In this document: positions 5,249-11,814 of the stretch, one piece after another
Position numbering within the stretch: the stretch's first letter is position 1
How the letters are laid out: each line of letters opens with the position of its first letter
Virus record (IMG/VR): IMGVR_UViG_3300004095_000012
Span: 1-26,816 of that record
Reading direction: 5' to 3' (one strand)
DNA from: a virus
Length of the DNA stretch: 26,816 nucleotides
Position numbers and translations under genes: made by a program
Notes under the pieces: model-generated
Told to the model about the DNA's origin: nothing
The model's database searches: none
The model's input: only the letters and a program-made list of their open reading frames with translations

Positions 5249-6307
5249 TTAATAACCAGGTAGTTCCGGAAGATTACAAATTTGTTGAAATTTATCTCTT
5301 ACAAGGTTGAACCCTTGCATGATGGTATTTTTATCACTTGTAGCTTTTTCTTCTGAAGCTTTATCCCGCTTTGAGCTTGAAAGATTTACATCAGTTTTTG
5401 CTTTATAGATATCAAAAAATTTTGTAAGATATTCTGTTTCATTTTGATATTTGGAGAGAGTTCCTTTTCCAAACATATCATTATTATAGAAACTTCTAGC
5501 AAGTCCCTTAATGCCCTTAATCAGTATTTCAATATCAACATCTTTTGGCTCTTTAGCAATGACACCTGGGTTTTGTATAAGAAGAGGGTCTGGTGTAGCG
5601 TTCTTAACTCCGTTTATTTCCGCTTCATGCTTAAAGATATCTAAAATAAACGAACGAATGCTTGCTGATGCCGTCTTTACTTCAACGTTTGCACCTCTTG
5701 TAGAGCGGAAAGGAGAGCGAACATTATCTTTTAATTTATATTGAGCGCCTGCATGCTGGATACTCATATCAAGAGTATCACCTAATACGCTAAACATATT
5801 CCCGTATAGAAGTCCCTTTAAACCATGCTGTGGTGTTGTTCTCCACCTACCCCACTCTGCTGTGTCAGATGGATGAATAATAAGATCAACCTGAACGTAA
5901 TCGTCACCGCTTACATGAAAAATTGGATGGCCTGAATTACCCTCAGAAACATCTCTTGGCTTGACGTCTTTAATAAATTGATCAAACAGTCCCCACCAAT
6001 AGGTCTGTGCTGCTGAAGGTGTTTTATGTGCTTCGTTTTTTGGAACAATGATTTGAAGATCTAAATCACCGTACGTCTTGTTTTCCTTGTCGTATTCATA
6101 ATGTGCAGTACTACCAAGAGGAGACCCCATTTTAATCATTGGAATGCCATGTTTATTAGCATATAAATTAAATTGATCTATAAACTGTTTAACTTTTGGT
6201 AATACCATTCGTATAACTGAAGGGGTTATAACTGTATTTTGTGTTAAAGGAGAATCGTATCCGCCTTCATTTATCTGAGCATAAAATTTACTGAACGTTA
6301 ACGGCAT
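5249..6307 (-). CDS. nucleotidyltransferase-fold protein
   Basis: 352 aa. The polymerase-beta-like nucleotidyltransferase signature is present: MGSPLGSTAHY (Gly61-Ser62), then YGDLDLQIIVP with the paired carboxylates Asp81 and Asp83, then DDYVQVDLIIH with the third carboxylate Asp141. These residues would bind two metal ions and a nucleotide. The C-terminal ~200 residues are helical and charged and could select the acceptor. Possible roles are RNA or tRNA end modification, protein nucleotidylation or antibiotic-type modification; I cannot choose. It stands between DUF932 and the large RNA. CATAAATA ends 6 nt before ATG, so the message is likely leaderless. Confidence 0.78.
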   Translation of the reverse strand: MPLTFSKFYAQINEGGYDSPLTQNTVITPSVIRMVLPKVKQFIDQFNLYANKHGIPMIKMGSPLGSTAHYEYDKENKTYGDLDLQIIVPKNEAHKTPSAAQTYWWGLFDQFIKDVKPRDVSEGNSGHPIFHVSGDDYVQVDLIIHPSDTAEWGRWRTTPQHGLKGLLYGNMFSVLGDTLDMSIQHAGAQYKLKDNVRSPFRSTRGANVEVKTASASIRSFILDIFKHEAEINGVKNATPDPLLIQNPGVIAKEPKDVDIEILIKGIKGLARSFYNNDMFGKGTLSKYQNETEYLTKFFDIYKAKTDVNLSSSKRDKASEEKATSDKNTIMQGFNLVRDKFQQICNLPELPGY

Positions 6308-6313
6308 AAAAAA

Positions 6314-6321
6314 TATTTATG
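6314..6321 (-). promoter_or_regulatory. late-type promoter box CATAAATA
   Basis: CATAAATA is followed by six T and ATG 6307. Predicted +1 is at or one base before the start codon. It lies just beyond the U-run of the upstream terminator (6331-6371), which is where a new transcription unit would be expected to begin. Confidence 0.5.
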
Positions 6322-6330
6322 CTATTTTCT

Positions 6331-6371
6331 AAAAAAAGAAACCCCTATTACCTGATCAGGGCAATAGGGGT
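6331..6371 (-). terminator. strong Rho-independent terminator of the 6.3-7.0 kb RNA
   Basis: Arms ACCCCTATT (6363-6371) and AATAGGGGT (6341-6349) pair perfectly and extend through a G-U and two G-C pairs, with loop CTGATCA, followed by TTCTTTTTTT. It reads on the minus strand and ends a stretch that contains no convincing gene. Confidence 0.9.
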
Positions 6372-7031
6372 GAGTTCGAACTCTGTTTTTCTATTTCTTT
6401 ATCTCTCTGCATTTTAGGGAGAGCGACTCCTTTCCGGACTTGAGACCGGCAACTGGTAGCATTACTAAAGAAATTTGTGGTATTTGAAAAGCTTTTGTTC
6501 CGGAATTTGTTCTTTCCTCAACGGGACTCGGCATGGAGCCAAGTTTACCGTCCAGTCTGTGTTTACTAAAGCAAAGGATCAAAGCTGTATGTAAGTTTTT
6601 GGCTCCCCTTATGAAAATACGTCTACTAACATACCAACAGACAACTCAACGTATCTCTCCCACGGATTATACCTACAACGCGGGAACTTAATTTATATGA
6701 CTAGAAAACCTCATTCGTTTTCACGGAGATTTATCTTACAGGCTACACGTTCACTCGGCCGAATGCTTCGCTATCACCTATCGCGGGAGTCCTTTTGCAT
6801 ATCAGACTTGCGCCTAGTCAAATTTTTAAAATGTACTATCAAAGATCAATTCTTATTCTTTTAATATAGTGACTGAATAAGGAAGTGGCAACTAGAAAAT
6901 TTGTAAGTCTTTTTGTCCTGATAACTTGAAGCGTCCCTCATTATGTATCAGTTTTGTTATGACTTACGACGAACCGGTTCCATACATACAGCCTTTCGAA
7001 CAGCTGTAGAGAGGGTTTTACCGATTTCTGT
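6331..7031 (-). ncRNA. candidate large structured noncoding RNA (~700 nt)
   Basis: The 740 bp between the beta-barrel gene and the nucleotidyltransferase gene hold no credible CDS. A perfect late box TATAAATA (7037-7044) and a strong terminator define a transcript of about 700 nt on the minus strand. Pairings seen by eye: TACAGC/GCTGTA hairpin (6987-7008), GTAAGTC/GACTTAC long-range helix (6903-6909 with 6961-6967), GAAAAC/GTTTTC hairpin (6704-6722), and GGCTCC/GGAGCC (6601-6606 with 6535-6540). It is more GC-rich than the flanks. Length, phage setting and a tRNA and tmRNA nearby recall ornate phage RNAs such as GOLLD or ROOL, but I cannot confirm a family. It is not recognisably RNase P RNA, tmRNA or a group I intron. 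Boundaries are predicted. Confidence 0.68.
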
Positions 7032-7036
7032 GAATT

Positions 7037-7044
7037 TATTTATA
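7037..7044 (-). promoter_or_regulatory. T4-type late promoter of the noncoding RNA
   Basis: A perfect TATAAATA starts directly after the stop of the beta-barrel gene. Predicted +1 is near 7031. The only thing downstream before the terminator is the noncoding stretch. Confidence 0.6.
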
Positions 7045-7048
7045 TTTA

Positions 7049-7696
7049 TTAAAATGAATATCCAAGAGTTGTTTCGAGACCATTACCCTGATAATTCTGA
7101 CCAAAGGCAGTAATGTATCTTGCTCCAAGCTCTACGTTCTTTGAAATTTTATAGGTTATACCAAACTTAAAGGTATTAACGAACGTATCACCGTACTGTG
7201 AGTTAAGAGCGCTACCTGGATCATAACGTAGGAACGTGCTCCATCTTTCACTAAGCTTACGCTCAAGCTTAGCCTGCGCTAGCCAATATCCAACGTTAGG
7301 TGATGTTGGATCAGTATAGCTATAACCATCACCTAGACCACCACGAAGACTGAACTCCCAATCCTTACCAAGAGCCCATGTATATCGAAGCTTAAGCTCT
7401 GTATAACCATCGGTTTGTTGATCAGGTCCTGTTATACGTGAAGCACCGGTTTCAGCTTCTAGATCCCAACCATTCTTAAAGTTAGCACCCATAGAGAGTT
7501 GCTCGGTATTGTTCCACTGGTACGGTCCCCATTGACCATCTGTTTTTGTACGCTGATACATACCTGTCCAGTGAGGCTCGATATTATATTCAATTGGTTC
7601 ATTCGTACTGATGAGTACTACTTTGTTCGTGTCACCAGCGTAAGCAGCGACCGTGGTTAGCGTTGCGACGATTAGTACAATGTATTTGTTTTTCAT
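7049..7696 (-). CDS. outer-membrane beta-barrel protein (porin-like)
   Basis: The chosen start is ATG 7696, which gives a clean signal peptide MKNKYIVLIVATLTTVAAYA with likely cleavage after AYA; total 215 aa. The mature part alternates polar and hydrophobic residues in strands joined by Gly/Asn turns (WDLEAETGASRI, ELKLRYTWALG, WEFSLRGGLGDGY, FKFGITYKI, VELGARYITAFG) and ends LETTLGYSF. The terminal Phe is the recognition signal for outer-membrane insertion. The size suits a barrel of about 10-12 strands, KdgM-like among others. The gene begins 20 bp after the transporter gene and is probably co-transcribed. Phage-encoded barrels (such as Lom) can alter the host surface; here uptake or superinfection exclusion is possible. 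Confidence 0.78.
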   Translation of the reverse strand: MKNKYIVLIVATLTTVAAYAGDTNKVVLISTNEPIEYNIEPHWTGMYQRTKTDGQWGPYQWNNTEQLSMGANFKNGWDLEAETGASRITGPDQQTDGYTELKLRYTWALGKDWEFSLRGGLGDGYSYTDPTSPNVGYWLAQAKLERKLSERWSTFLRYDPGSALNSQYGDTFVNTFKFGITYKISKNVELGARYITAFGQNYQGNGLETTLGYSF

Positions 7697-7716
7697 ATTT
7701 GTGTACGTGGGTTGAA

Positions 7717-8790
7717 TTACTTGATAAATGTAAAGGCAGCTGCGGTTGAAAGCAAAAGCAATACCCAAACACAAAGTGTTGAATAATATGTCCAAAGACT
7801 TGTCCCAAAATAGCGTTTACCAATAAGAACACATTCATGAAGCGGGGAGATAAGGTATCCGGCGTAATCCAGAGCAAAGAACCAGAGAAGATATTCTTTA
7901 CCAAAGATCGTCGACATAAGGACGGTTAGTGCAGCGAACTTTCCATCAGATCCCATACTATACGAGGCGATAAATGTAATAATACTAATTACAATAAAAC
8001 CAACAGATGTGTGCATTGATACACCAAGATTCTTTACAGACGATTCAATCCAATCATGATGCTCTTGCATATAATCAGATAAGAAGAAGACAATACCAAT
8101 TATCCAAATTGTATTCCAGTTAATATAGCTATTAAGTTTTTTGAGATTAAAATTCTTTGTTAGAATCAGATAATAAGCCATTAGCGTACCAAATACCGTA
8201 AACACAGCCAATGGACCTTCACCACCTAGAAGAATGTACCCAACGATAGCTAGAAGAAACGGTACAACGTTCTTAATAAATCCAAGAACATTAAATTTAG
8301 GTCTTTCGGTAATCTCTACTTCCTCTTCTTTAACATTAAACCAAATATAATAACCAATAAAGAGAGCAGAAACAGCAATTAACGGCCAGATCATTCCTAA
8401 CCAAGCTGTATAACCGATAGAGAAAGCAGCCATCGGTAAAATAACAGGCTTCTCTAACGGTGACCACATATAGAAATGATGGGTAGTTAAGAAATCAACA
8501 ATTCCTAGCTTTTTTCGACTTTCTGAATTCTCAGATTCATGATTAGTACAGTTACAATTTGATGTAGCTGTATCAAGAATTCCTGCTGATACTGTTGCTC
8601 TTCCTTCAATAGGAAGGATACCTGATACAAACGAAAGTAGAGATATAACTACTCGATTACTCTTAAACTTTGACTTTAGATATCCGTAAATATCCTGGAA
8701 GATGCCATGCTCTTTAATAGTTCCAGATACAATCATGATCGCAATGAGCACGAATAGATATATCTCGTCTTCTAGATATGACCAATTCAT
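7717..8790 (-). CDS. inner-membrane transporter, DUF401 / ion-transporter-like
   Basis: 357 aa with about 9-10 hydrophobic segments. Landmarks: SGILPIEGRATVSAGILDT (56-73), like the 'LLPxPGGAxLSAP' hairpin motif of DUF401 proteins in the ion transporter (CitMHS-like) superfamily; IASYSMGSDGKFAALTVL (274-291), which fits the second re-entrant region; and ISPLHECVLIGKRYFGTSL (314-332), matching 'SPxHxCLxLTxxYF'. Inserted after the first hairpin is a short Cys/His loop CNCTNHES (79-86). The family probably moves organic anions or ions; substrate unknown. It is followed by the beta-barrel gene and preceded by the tmRNA. This is unusual phage cargo. Confidence 0.65.
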   Translation of the reverse strand: MNWSYLEDEIYLFVLIAIMIVSGTIKEHGIFQDIYGYLKSKFKSNRVVISLLSFVSGILPIEGRATVSAGILDTATSNCNCTNHESENSESRKKLGIVDFLTTHHFYMWSPLEKPVILPMAAFSIGYTAWLGMIWPLIAVSALFIGYYIWFNVKEEEVEITERPKFNVLGFIKNVVPFLLAIVGYILLGGEGPLAVFTVFGTLMAYYLILTKNFNLKKLNSYINWNTIWIIGIVFFLSDYMQEHHDWIESSVKNLGVSMHTSVGFIVISIITFIASYSMGSDGKFAALTVLMSTIFGKEYLLWFFALDYAGYLISPLHECVLIGKRYFGTSLWTYYSTLCVWVLLLLSTAAAFTFIK

Positions 8791-8794
8791 TATT

Positions 8795-8824
8795 ATAATA
8801 TAATATAAATGTTGATAAATTCAA
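8795..8824 (-). promoter_or_regulatory. sigma70-like promoter of transporter operon
   Basis: TTGAAT (8819-8824), 18 nt, TATTAT (8795-8800), then only 4 nt before ATG 8790. The message would be leaderless or nearly so. The region from -10 to ATG is A/T only, with no Shine-Dalgarno. Confidence 0.4.
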
Positions 8825-8825
8825 T

Positions 8826-8916
8826 AAAAAAAACTACAACTAGAGCGAATTCAATCTTTCGGAGGATTACTAGTACCTCGTTCTAAACAGGAATTCTACC
8901 TGCTCTCTAATTGTAG
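8826..8916 (-). terminator. terminator of the tmRNA gene, branched
   Basis: Outer arms CTACAATTAGAG (8905-8916) and CTCTAGTTGTAG (8834-8845) form 12 pairs with one G-U, followed by eight U. The 59-nt interior contains further hairpins (CAGG/CCTG, GAGG/CCTC). It begins 5 nt after the tmRNA CCA end. Confidence 0.75.
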
Positions 8917-8938
8917 TAAATTGGTGGAGGCGAGGGGA

Positions 8939-9144
8939 CACTTAATCTCTAGCTTTCGCTAAAGCGTGGACTATATCTTCACCCTCGCGGGTGTTGGATG
9001 CTCAAGCCGGTACTCCGGTAGTCTCTGCACCTTCCTATTTCTAGGCTCGGCTCAGTATTGCCATGTTGCTTTCGCAATTTAGGTTCCACTGAATTCTTCC
9101 AATTTATACATTATCTATTGCTAGATAAGTCGACCTGCTTGTTG
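8939..9144 (-). other. group I intron inserted in the tmRNA T-loop
   Basis: A 206-nt self-splicing-type intron without ORF. P1: exon UCGAU pairs with internal guide GUCGA, leaving the G-U at the 5' splice site; the intron ends in G. P2 is a 7-bp hairpin (TTATCTA/TAGATAA). P5-like TTGC-GAAA-GCAA and CCTA-GAAA-TAGG hairpins follow. The P7 strands are AGACTA and TAGTC within GCAGAGACTA and AAGATATAGTCC, a classic group I core string. P7.1-like CCGG-AGTA-CCGG suggests an IA-type intron. P8 is CACCC-GCGA-GGGTG and P9 is CTTTAGC-GAAA-GCTAGAG. Removing it restores AGGGG-TTCGATT-CCCCT, a perfect T-arm. T-loop introns are known in some bacterial ssrA genes. Confidence 0.93.
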
Positions 9145-9371
9145 ATCGAACCCCTGTGTTTATACTGTTACGTTAATATCTCTACACGCTTAGATAAGTT
9201 TAGCATTTGATTGACTACAGGCTGCTATGGCTTACCGACCTATCTTTTTTAGTCTGCCTATTATAGTGAAGAGTCTACAACCACCCCCTGTACTATGTTT
9301 TCTAAGTATCACAGGTACTACTTTAACCTATTATTATTTCCAAAAGCTTAATAGGATCTGCTTCTGGTTCC

Positions 9372-9479
9372 TTAGGCTGCGATAGCGAGGGGAGCCATTT
9401 CGTCACAGAGACAAAACTCTGTAATTGTGTTGGCTGCCTTCTTTACCTTGGCAAGGATTGCGGAGACCTTAGTCTTTGC
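9372..9479 (-). other. tmRNA tag reading frame, 35 codons
   Basis: It starts at the GCA resume codon 9477-9479, 11 nt after pseudoknot 1, and ends at TAA 9372-9374. The peptide starts AKTKVSAIL, has a basic middle (KVKKAA) and ends APLAIAA, close to the usual hydrophobic-Ala-Ala degron. Most bacterial tags are about 8-20 residues, so 35 is long. A 6-bp hairpin (ACAGAG/CTCTGT) lies inside the frame. A later resume codon would shorten it, but spacing from the pseudoknot favours the first GCA. Confidence 0.7.
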
Positions 9480-9576
9480 ATTTATGTTTTAATCAGCTTT
9501 TATAGTGGCCAACTGATTAACCACTGCGTGCAATACTAATTTCGAGTATAAGTCGAAGCCAGTACGCCCCCAAAAT

Positions 9577-9584
9577 TATTTATC
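9577..9584 (-). promoter_or_regulatory. late-type promoter of tmRNA
   Basis: GATAAATA, then ATTTT, then the first G of tmRNA (9571). The sixth base after the box is the expected T4 late +1, so transcription may start directly at the mature 5' end, bypassing RNase P. Confidence 0.6.
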
Positions 9585-9600
9585 AAAGAACAAAAATTAT

Positions 9601-10233
9601 TTAGTACATGTTTCTAAGCACCCACATTTGAGCACTACTTAAAGCTTTAGACCATGTTCCAAGAATCTTTGAAATATTCTGCCAAACTGTAGACCAGTAT
9701 CTAAAAGTGATCTTATTAAGAATCTTCTTAGTCTTAGTCCAAGGATGATTTTCATGAGCCTTGAGTCGATCTTGCCAAGCTTTTTCATTAGCTGCATTTA
9801 CTTCAGCTGTTGTTATAATCTCTCCCTTTACAAGTTCTAAAGACTTAAGCTTGCCTTTTACAAATACAGCATCAAATTCAATGTCCCAGGTATTACCCTC
9901 GTCGTCATCACTATAATCGTAGAAGTTAATAGTGTTTGTAATCTCTTCTTTAACTGAGGTACGACTTGACTCTACAAACTCATAAGGCCAGCAAAATTTG
10001 CCCTGCTTCTTAATCTTCTTTTCTTCAGCTTCAGACATTGTACGAACATGTTCTCCCTCTACTTTTTCAGTATAGAGATAACCATTCTTCTTAATATAAT
10101 AAGCAGTCATTGTATTATCTAAAGACTTTGTTTGAAAGTCAGCTTTTGTCCAATCCTTGTTAGGAAAGGCCTTTTTAATTGCTTTAATCAGAGGAAGCTT
10201 ACGTTCACAAAATACATAATCAAACATTCCCAT
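9601..10233 (-). CDS. conserved phage protein of the MGMFD type
   Basis: 210 aa. It begins MGMFDYVFCERKLP, a start shared by a widespread phage/bacterial hypothetical family ('MGMFDxxxCxxPLP'). The middle contains YIKKNGYLYTEKVEGEH and an acidic NFYDYSDDDEGNTWDIEFDAVF. The C-terminus is helical, basic and Trp-rich (WSTVWQNISKILGTWSK). No catalytic motif is evident. A strong Shine-Dalgarno GGAGGT (10241-10246) stands 7 nt before ATG, in contrast with most neighbouring genes. It lies between tmRNA and the 2OG oxygenase. Function unknown. Confidence 0.75.
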   Translation of the reverse strand: MGMFDYVFCERKLPLIKAIKKAFPNKDWTKADFQTKSLDNTMTAYYIKKNGYLYTEKVEGEHVRTMSEAEEKKIKKQGKFCWPYEFVESSRTSVKEEITNTINFYDYSDDDEGNTWDIEFDAVFVKGKLKSLELVKGEIITTAEVNAANEKAWQDRLKAHENHPWTKTKKILNKITFRYWSTVWQNISKILGTWSKALSSAQMWVLRNMY

Positions 10234-10282
10234 TTTTTATACCTCCAAATTTACTTTTCATATTTTTATATAATAGTATATA

Positions 10283-10921
10283 TTAAACTAAAGTCAAGGT
10301 TTGAATTGGTTTATGACTAGGTTTCATTTCTTCATTAGTTGTATAATTAATGTTTATTGCTACTCTTCTAGACACTGTTGTTGGTGTACTACCACTATGA
10401 TAGAGATGACCATCGAAAATTATCATTCTATTTGCCTTAGGTGTAACTGTTTGTCTAATAGTTAGATTAGGGAGTGTATCATCATCGATGATTATATTAC
10501 CGCCAAAAGCTGTAAGCGAGGGACTAAAGCGCTCGTTATAGATAACCGTATCACCGTCTGAATCATTTAGATAAATTAAAGCGGTTCGATGTGGTTGATT
10601 TAAATCAATATGTGTACCGAAATCATAGTTCTTATCAGCTGGTGTATTTAAAATACAACGAATACGTAAAATTGATTTAATATTTTCCCCTGCATATCCA
10701 AGAGCATATCTTACTGATGCTTCTATTATACCATGAGGATCAAAGACAAGCGTGCCATTATTCATAACAACACGTACAAAACTACATAAGAATGGATTTG
10801 TTAATATACGTCTATCATCAGCTACTCGTCCATAGTTCCAAGGAAAATCAATTTGCATGATTTCATCATGTAGTCGCTTAAAATCATATGCAGGTAAAAT
10901 ACTATCAAGAACTTTTATCAT
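10283..10921 (-). CDS. 2-oxoglutarate/Fe(II)-dependent oxygenase
   Basis: 212 aa with the double-stranded beta-helix oxygenase signature: FGTHIDLNQPHRTALIYLN gives the HxD iron ligands His104 and Asp106; MIIFDGHLYHSG gives the distal His175; STPTTVSRRVAININY gives the 2-oxoglutarate-binding Arg (185 or 186). It resembles the prolyl-hydroxylase-like 2OG oxygenases common in T4-like cyanophages and other large phages. Substrate is unknown; phage relatives are suspected to modify protein side chains or nucleic acids. It has its own sigma70-like promoter with the -10 box 7 nt from ATG and no Shine-Dalgarno. Confidence 0.85.
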   Translation of the reverse strand: MIKVLDSILPAYDFKRLHDEIMQIDFPWNYGRVADDRRILTNPFLCSFVRVVMNNGTLVFDPHGIIEASVRYALGYAGENIKSILRIRCILNTPADKNYDFGTHIDLNQPHRTALIYLNDSDGDTVIYNERFSPSLTAFGGNIIIDDDTLPNLTIRQTVTPKANRMIIFDGHLYHSGSTPTTVSRRVAININYTTNEEMKPSHKPIQTLTLV

Positions 10922-10928
10922 ATCTTAT

Positions 10929-10956
10929 ATTATAGATTTTTAATAACAGGAATCAA
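10929..10956 (-). promoter_or_regulatory. sigma70-like promoter of 2OG oxygenase
   Basis: TTGATT (10951-10956, preceded by AGC), 16 nt, TATAAT (10929-10934), 7 nt, ATG 10921. The -35 box overlaps the end of the upstream HAD gene. Predicted leader 0-1 nt. Confidence 0.55.
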
Positions 10957-11594
10957 GCTAAACTCTGTAAGAGTTTATTAACAATAATATTAAATGATTC
11001 TACCGTTACATCTTCTCCATCAATTTTTTTCTTGGCAGCTAATAGTTTTTTGGTAAGATCACGCTCTATGTCACTAACAGAACTATAACTATCTGTACGC
11101 ATTTCTATTGGCTCACCACCGGCTGCTTTCCATGCTTTAATATATTTTGGAAAATCATCAATAAGAACATTAGGCTTACCTGTTTCTTTATTAAAAGCTA
11201 CCTTGGTTTTATCGGTAATAAATCGCATTTCTTCAGGAGGTGGATTAAGATGTTTTTTAATCCATTCTCTTTTACCAGCTTCAGAAGCTGCACGGTCAAT
11301 ACCAGCAGGGCAGGAACAAATACTATAGCTACCTGCGATGTTTATTACCGTTTTTATTATAGCATGGGTTAGTTCACCATTCTCACCAAATGGAGGAAGA
11401 TTAGCGAAGAAATTTTTAACTCCACCATGTTTTTTAAAGAATGCTGGTGCTGCTACTTCCCTATCTCTCCAAATTTGTCGAGTAGATTCTTTTTCATGAT
11501 CTAATAGCTCTTTATAAGGCTTTCCTTCTGTACCTAATGAGACTGTATCAAAAAGGTTAGCAAGTAACCCATCCATGTCGAGATAAACTTTCAT
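10953..11594 (-). CDS. HAD-family 5'-nucleotidase-like protein
   Basis: 213 aa. HAD motif I is YLDMDGLLANLFD (Asp6 nucleophile, Asp8), motif II is likely the Ser in YSICSCP, a Lys lies in the KREWIKKHLNP...TDKTKVA stretch, and motif IV is VLIDDFPKYIKAWKAAGG (Asp-Asp). This order and the size fit the 5'(3')-deoxyribonucleotidase (NT5C) group, which removes phosphate from nucleoside monophosphates and may adjust dNTP pools during infection. The ~40 C-terminal residues are an added helical tail. Its ATG overlaps the stop of the upstream Cys-rich gene (TAATG). Confidence 0.8.
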   Translation of the reverse strand: MKVYLDMDGLLANLFDTVSLGTEGKPYKELLDHEKESTRQIWRDREVAAPAFFKKHGGVKNFFANLPPFGENGELTHAIIKTVINIAGSYSICSCPAGIDRAASEAGKREWIKKHLNPPPEEMRFITDKTKVAFNKETGKPNVLIDDFPKYIKAWKAAGGEPIEMRTDSYSSVSDIERDLTKKLLAAKKKIDGEDVTVESFNIIVNKLLQSLA

Positions 11595-11812
11595 TACTCT
11601 CTATCCTTTCTATGTGCTCTCTTCCACCACTTGCACCATCCATTAGGTTTAATATCACCTGCTACTGCCGAACATTTATTTGGTGGTCTCCACATCGTAC
11701 ATACATCACATCGTTGACCTTTAACAGTATGAGCTACATACCCTGCTTCAGCCTTAGAGTGTTTCGCTTTAGCTTCTGCTAAAAATTCCTGTATTAACTT
11801 ATTAAAGATCAT
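11594..11812 (-). CDS. four-cysteine small protein, HiPIP-like pattern
   Basis: 72 aa. The C-terminal half reads CDVCTMWRPPNKCSAVAG, then IKPNGWCKWWKR: Cys35, 38, 47 and 60 with the 'C-x2-C-x8-C-x12-C' and 'GWC-x-W' layout. High-potential iron-sulfur proteins have a related CxxC...C...GWC arrangement, and several phages carry such short versions. It could bind an Fe-S cluster or zinc. The N-terminus MIFNKLIQEFLAEAKAKHS is a helix with no signal peptide. It sits in an operon with the HAD nucleotidase (overlapping) and a short gene upstream (2-nt gap). Confidence 0.65.
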   Translation of the reverse strand: MIFNKLIQEFLAEAKAKHSKAEAGYVAHTVKGQRCDVCTMWRPPNKCSAVAGDIKPNGWCKWWKRAHRKDRE

Positions 11813-11814
11813 TA

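Larger units (their letters stand above)
8922..9571 (-). ncRNA. ssrA: tmRNA (transfer-messenger RNA), intron-containing
   Basis: The 5' end GGGGGCGTACTGGCTTCGAC and 3' end TCCCCTCGCCTCCACCA are tmRNA hallmarks; acceptor GGGGGCG pairs with CGCCTCC (one G-U), then A-CCA. Helix TGCACGC with GCGTGTA covaries with the E. coli tmRNA helix near its CATGC/GCATG pairs. Pseudoknot 1 is perfect: AGTGG/CCACT interlaced with AATCAG/CTGATT. The resume codon GCA follows 11 nt later and opens a 35-codon tag ending in TAA. The T-stem AGGGG/CCCCT is split by a 206-nt group I intron, so mature RNA is about 444 nt. tmRNA with SmpB rescues stalled ribosomes and tags proteins for degradation. A late box places +1 exactly on the first G. 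Confidence 0.95.

Noticed and set aside
6391-6582. 63-codon minus-strand frame inside the 6.3-7.0 kb region
   Set aside because: No ribosome binding site, atypical composition, overlaps predicted RNA helices and lies within the promoter-terminator unit I treat as a noncoding RNA.
6331-7031. RNase P RNA in the noncoding region
   Set aside because: A GAGGAAAG string occurs, but the conserved CR-I continuation and the matching 3' elements were not found.
7697-7795. Longer N-terminus for the barrel protein
   Set aside because: Extending upstream of ATG 7696 would bury the clean signal peptide and overlap the transporter gene.
7632-7904. 90-codon minus-strand frame across the transporter/barrel junction
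   Set aside because: Out of frame with two well-supported genes; no start signal.
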